Of a stretch of 17,018 nt of DNA, positions 15,631 through 17,018 are shown in pieces; the first letter of the stretch is position 1, and each line of letters opens with the position of its first letter. The stretch is from Verrucomicrobiota bacterium. Its GTDB lineage: Bacteria > Verrucomicrobiota > Verrucomicrobiia > Limisphaerales > UBA1096. The stretch is from contig JASLKI010000094.1 in NCBI GenBank assembly GCA_030747575.1, positions 1 to 17,018 on the forward strand. The letters run 5' to 3'. The notes beneath the pieces are model-generated. The model did not search any database, was not told the origin of the DNA, and saw nothing but the letters and a program-made list of their open reading frames with translations. The position numbers and the translations under genes are program-made.

Positions 15631-15649
15631 CCAAGCGCTTGGCCAAGCG
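15631..15649. repeat. Compound palindromic repeat after the pilin stop codon
   Basis: CCAAGCGCTTGGCCAAGCG begins two bases after the TAG at 15627-15629. It consists of two overlapping perfect palindromes, CCAAGCGCTTGG (15631-15642) and CGCTTGGCCAAGCG (15636-15649). It is the counterpart of 3353-3371. Confidence 0.65.
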
Positions 15650-15666
15650 GATGAGGGAAGAGAAAA

Positions 15667-15711
15667 TGGCACTCCCGAGAGGATTCGAACCCCTGACCTA
15701 GTGTTTAGGAA
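15667..15711 (-). tRNA. 3' fragment of tRNA-Arg(CCT), probable attachment site
   Basis: On the minus strand the sequence reads as tRNA positions 32-76. It has anticodon loop TTCCTAA (15711-15705, anticodon CCT), 3' anticodon strand ACACT, variable loop AGGTC, T stem AGGGG/CCTCT around TTCGAAT, acceptor strand CGGGAGT, discriminator G and an encoded CCA (15669-15667). Upstream of the loop (15712-15716, giving GCCAA) pairing with ACACT fails. No D arm or matching ACTCCCG acceptor strand follows in the next few hundred bases. It is therefore a 3' part only, as left behind when a tyrosine integrase uses the anticodon-loop-to-CCA segment of a tRNA gene as its target. Confidence 0.8.
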
Positions 15712-15762
15712 TTGGCCAGAATATTAATTTCAAATCGCGCCAAATATCGTTTAACCAACGTA

Positions 15763-15828
15763 TTTGAGGGTGATGCGAAATAACCACTTAAGAATTTCCT
15801 CTTAAGAAAATCACACCATACCCTCAAA
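15763..15828. repeat. Nested inverted repeat next to the tRNA fragment
   Basis: Outer arms TTTGAGGGT (15763-15771) and ACCCTCAAA (15820-15828) enclose inner arms CTTAAGA (15787-15793) and TCTTAAG (15800-15806). Both pairs are perfect. The structure could be a transcript end for the minus-strand genes to its right, or a recombination-related structure of the putative element. Confidence 0.55.
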
Positions 15829-15842
15829 CCGCTGGAATTGTC

Positions 15843-15861
15843 GGCACCAATTTGGCACCAA
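15843..15861. repeat. Tandem direct repeat with 11-base period
   Basis: GGCACCAA occurs at 15843-15850 and 15854-15861, separated by TTT. The 11-base period puts both copies on the same face of the helix, as for paired binding sites such as integrase arm sites. Function is unproven. Confidence 0.4.
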
Positions 15862-15863
15862 GC

Positions 15864-15941
15864 TCAAGACTTACTTTTAGACAGCCGCACACCCAGCAAC
15901 ATAACCGCCACTACAAAAGTGGGAATTATGAAATGTTTCAT
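15864..15941 (-). CDS. Tiny membrane peptide ORF, translationally coupled
   Basis: A 25-residue ORF whose ATG overlaps the TGA of the surface-protein gene in an ATGA junction (15938-15941). It encodes a short start (MKHFI), a hydrophobic core PTFVVAVMLLGV and a basic tail RLSKSKS. This hydrophobic-then-basic pattern resembles the C-terminal sorting or anchor tail of exported proteins. It may be a real coupled micropeptide, or the anchor of the upstream protein displaced into another frame by a small indel. It is too short for composition to help. Confidence 0.4.
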   Translation of the reverse strand: MKHFIIPTFVVAVMLLGVRLSKSKS

Positions 15942-17018
15942 GGCCCCACCAACTTCACCCGGTAATATTGCTTCTGGAAAAGTGCTTTTCGCCAATCAGT
16001 GAATTCAACCGAGCTTCCGGTGCCTTGGATTTCGCCTATCTCGCCCCACTTCTTTAAGTCATGTGAGACTTCAATGATGTAGATAGAATCTGATTTAGTT
16101 TGGAAGGTTATCGAGAACGGAACTGCAATTTCAGAGAAACTATTAATAATTAAATCATTAGAAATAGCTCCCTCCACTTCAAAGAGTAGCTCAAATTGTC
16201 CACTCCGAGTCTCTTCTCCGTTTGCGGCAAGCTTGCCTGAAAAATCAAAGCCCACCCTGTAAACCCCCGCTTCACTGAATGCCATCGACTGATGCGAATG
16301 CGCCCCCGCCTTCATCACAAATGTGTCCGATTCGCTGATTCCATCAGCGGAATTGAACATCACCGTGGGCTTACCAAAAGTATCCGTCGAATACAGATAC
16401 ACCTCTCCGGGCCCTTCAACCGACTTAAGGTTCAACTGCACCTCATCCCCAACAAACACTCCCGCTTCCACCTCGTCTGAAGCGATCCCAAGATAGAGCA
16501 AACCTTCCTCTTCATGCTGTGACAACTCGTAGAACAACTCACCCGGGTGCCCCAGAAAGCCAAAGGCAGGATTATTTGGAACGACGGTTGCAGATCTAGA
16601 ATCTACTCGAAGCGCTACCTCATTAACTGTGTATGCAACACCATCGTGGCCCTCATCTCCATGATCATCTTCACCGTGGTCGTCTTCACCATGAACGTGA
16701 GCAAGAATCTCTGCCTCCCACTCTCCGTCTTCATACACAATCTCCAAATCTACCTCGCCTTCCGACAAAACATTCACTTCTAAATTAATAAAATACTCCT
16801 CGCTTTCTGTTGGAAGCCCGCCATTTGCAAGTATTCCATTCGCTGTAAATCCTAATCTATATGTGCCTGGAGAATTGAAACCCCAATTTTTGTGGAAATG
16901 CGCCCTAGCAGGAAACTGCATTCTATCTGATTCACCAATTCCATCTGATGAATTAATATCAATATCGATTTCGTTAAGACTCGCTTTCCAAATAAAGAAG
17001 TCACCGGGAGCATGAATG
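15938..17018 (-). CDS. Choice-of-anchor-M-like surface protein with His-rich segment, 5' end outside window
   Basis: The frame is open to the right edge, so only the C-terminal 359 or so residues are present. An internal ATG at 16921 is not the start, because the repeat unit continues upstream of it (IHAPGDFFIW, then INSSDGIGESD). Two copies of a beta-rich unit are visible: a GDFFIW/GEVYLY segment, SSDGIGESD/SADGISESD, HFHKNWGFNSPGTYRLGF/HSHQSMAFSEAGVYRVGF. This matches the repeat of 'choice-of-anchor M'/actinobacterial surface-anchored proteins (TIGR03769-like), which in Actinobacteria are linked to metal ABC transporters. Between the repeats lies HGEDDHGEDDHGDEGHD (encoded by 16643-16693), a probable metal-binding stretch. 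The last 75 residues (IYIIEVSHDLKKWGEIGE, ending QKQYYRVKLVGP) are a C-terminal module common in verrucomicrobial secreted proteins. The composition is AT-richer than the left part of the window. Confidence 0.75.
   Translation of the reverse strand, partial: IHAPGDFFIWKASLNEIDIDINSSDGIGESDRMQFPARAHFHKNWGFNSPGTYRLGFTANGILANGGLPTESEEYFINLEVNVLSEGEVDLEIVYEDGEWEAEILAHVHGEDDHGEDDHGDEGHDGVAYTVNEVALRVDSRSATVVPNNPAFGFLGHPGELFYELSQHEEEGLLYLGIASDEVEAGVFVGDEVQLNLKSVEGPGEVYLYSTDTFGKPTVMFNSADGISESDTFVMKAGAHSHQSMAFSEAGVYRVGFDFSGKLAANGEETRSGQFELLFEVEGAISNDLIINSFSEIAVPFSITFQTKSDSIYIIEVSHDLKKWGEIGEIQGTGSSVEFTDWRKALFQKQYYRVKLVGP

Larger units (their letters stand above)
15712..17018. mobile_element. Putative left end of an integrated genomic island (continues past window)
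   Basis: Exactly at the tRNA fragment, base composition drops from the GC-rich Bat/pilin region to clearly AT-richer DNA that continues to the window edge. With the tRNA 3' end facing left, an element inserted at its anticodon loop would lie to the right and would carry the intact tRNA gene at its far end. No integrase gene is seen in the window. The stretch 15712-15863 has no gene; it holds a nested inverted repeat (15763-15828) and a direct repeat (15843-15861). The island call is an inference from the tRNA fragment and the composition. Confidence 0.5.

Noticed and set aside
15667..16000. Complete tRNA-Arg(CCT) split by a group I intron in the anticodon loop
   Set aside because: Such introns are known in this tRNA in some bacteria, but no 5' half (matching acceptor strand, D arm or AGTGT stem) appears within the following few hundred bases, and coding sequence begins there.
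1..17018. CRISPR array
   Set aside because: The repeats seen are short dispersed palindromes with irregular spacing and no spacer structure; no cas-like gene is present.

Overview
The window reads as chromosomal DNA from a member of the Verrucomicrobiota or a close PVC-group relative. Supporting signs are a PVC-type membrane-associated dehydrogenase/heme-binding (CxxCH) protein, an FTLIEL-type pseudopilin with a C-terminal DGH motif, a choice-of-anchor-M-like surface protein with a tail typical of verrucomicrobial secreted proteins, and almost no canonical Shine-Dalgarno sequences before the starts. I had only the sequence, so all family names are recognised by eye from motifs and gene order.

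Layout. 43-3096 (-): large secreted beta-propeller/HEAT/cytochrome-c-like protein. 3097-3215: divergent intergenic region with three degenerate copies of a palindrome. 3216-4535 (+): membrane-anchored helical protein of unknown function. 4536-4597: convergent gap with a GC-rich hairpin. 4598-5530 (-): diacylglycerol-kinase-family lipid kinase. 5540-14752 (-): a Bat (Bacteroides aerotolerance-type) gene cluster in the order moxR, DUF58, a small membrane protein, batA, batB, batC, and a very large batD-like gene, with two ATGA overlaps and one clear intrinsic terminator between batC and batD. 14886-15629 (+): lone type II/IV pseudopilin-like protein. 15667-15711: the 3' part of a tRNA-Arg(CCT) gene on the minus strand. 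15712-17018: an AT-richer segment with a nested inverted repeat, a helically phased direct repeat, a tiny membrane ORF and the C-terminal part of a His-rich surface protein, which runs off the right edge.

How the genes fit together. In the Bat cluster, a MoxR AAA+ ATPase, a DUF58 von Willebrand A protein, two membrane-embedded VWA proteins with MIDAS motifs (BatA, BatB), a TPR-like periplasmic protein (BatC) and a BatD-like membrane protein probably form an envelope chaperone or stress complex. The lipid kinase lies 9 bases behind the last gene and may be co-transcribed with it.

Most notable observations. (1) A tRNA-Arg 3' fragment that stops exactly at the anticodon loop, at a visible composition change, which looks like the chromosomal end of an integrated island continuing to the right. 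(2) A highly repeated palindrome, core TTGGCCAA extended to CGCTTGGCCAAGCG, found at least ten times (octamer), in genes in more than one reading frame and in intergenic spots just after stop codons. (3) A batD-like protein of about 1257 residues that is separated from the rest of its operon by a terminator.
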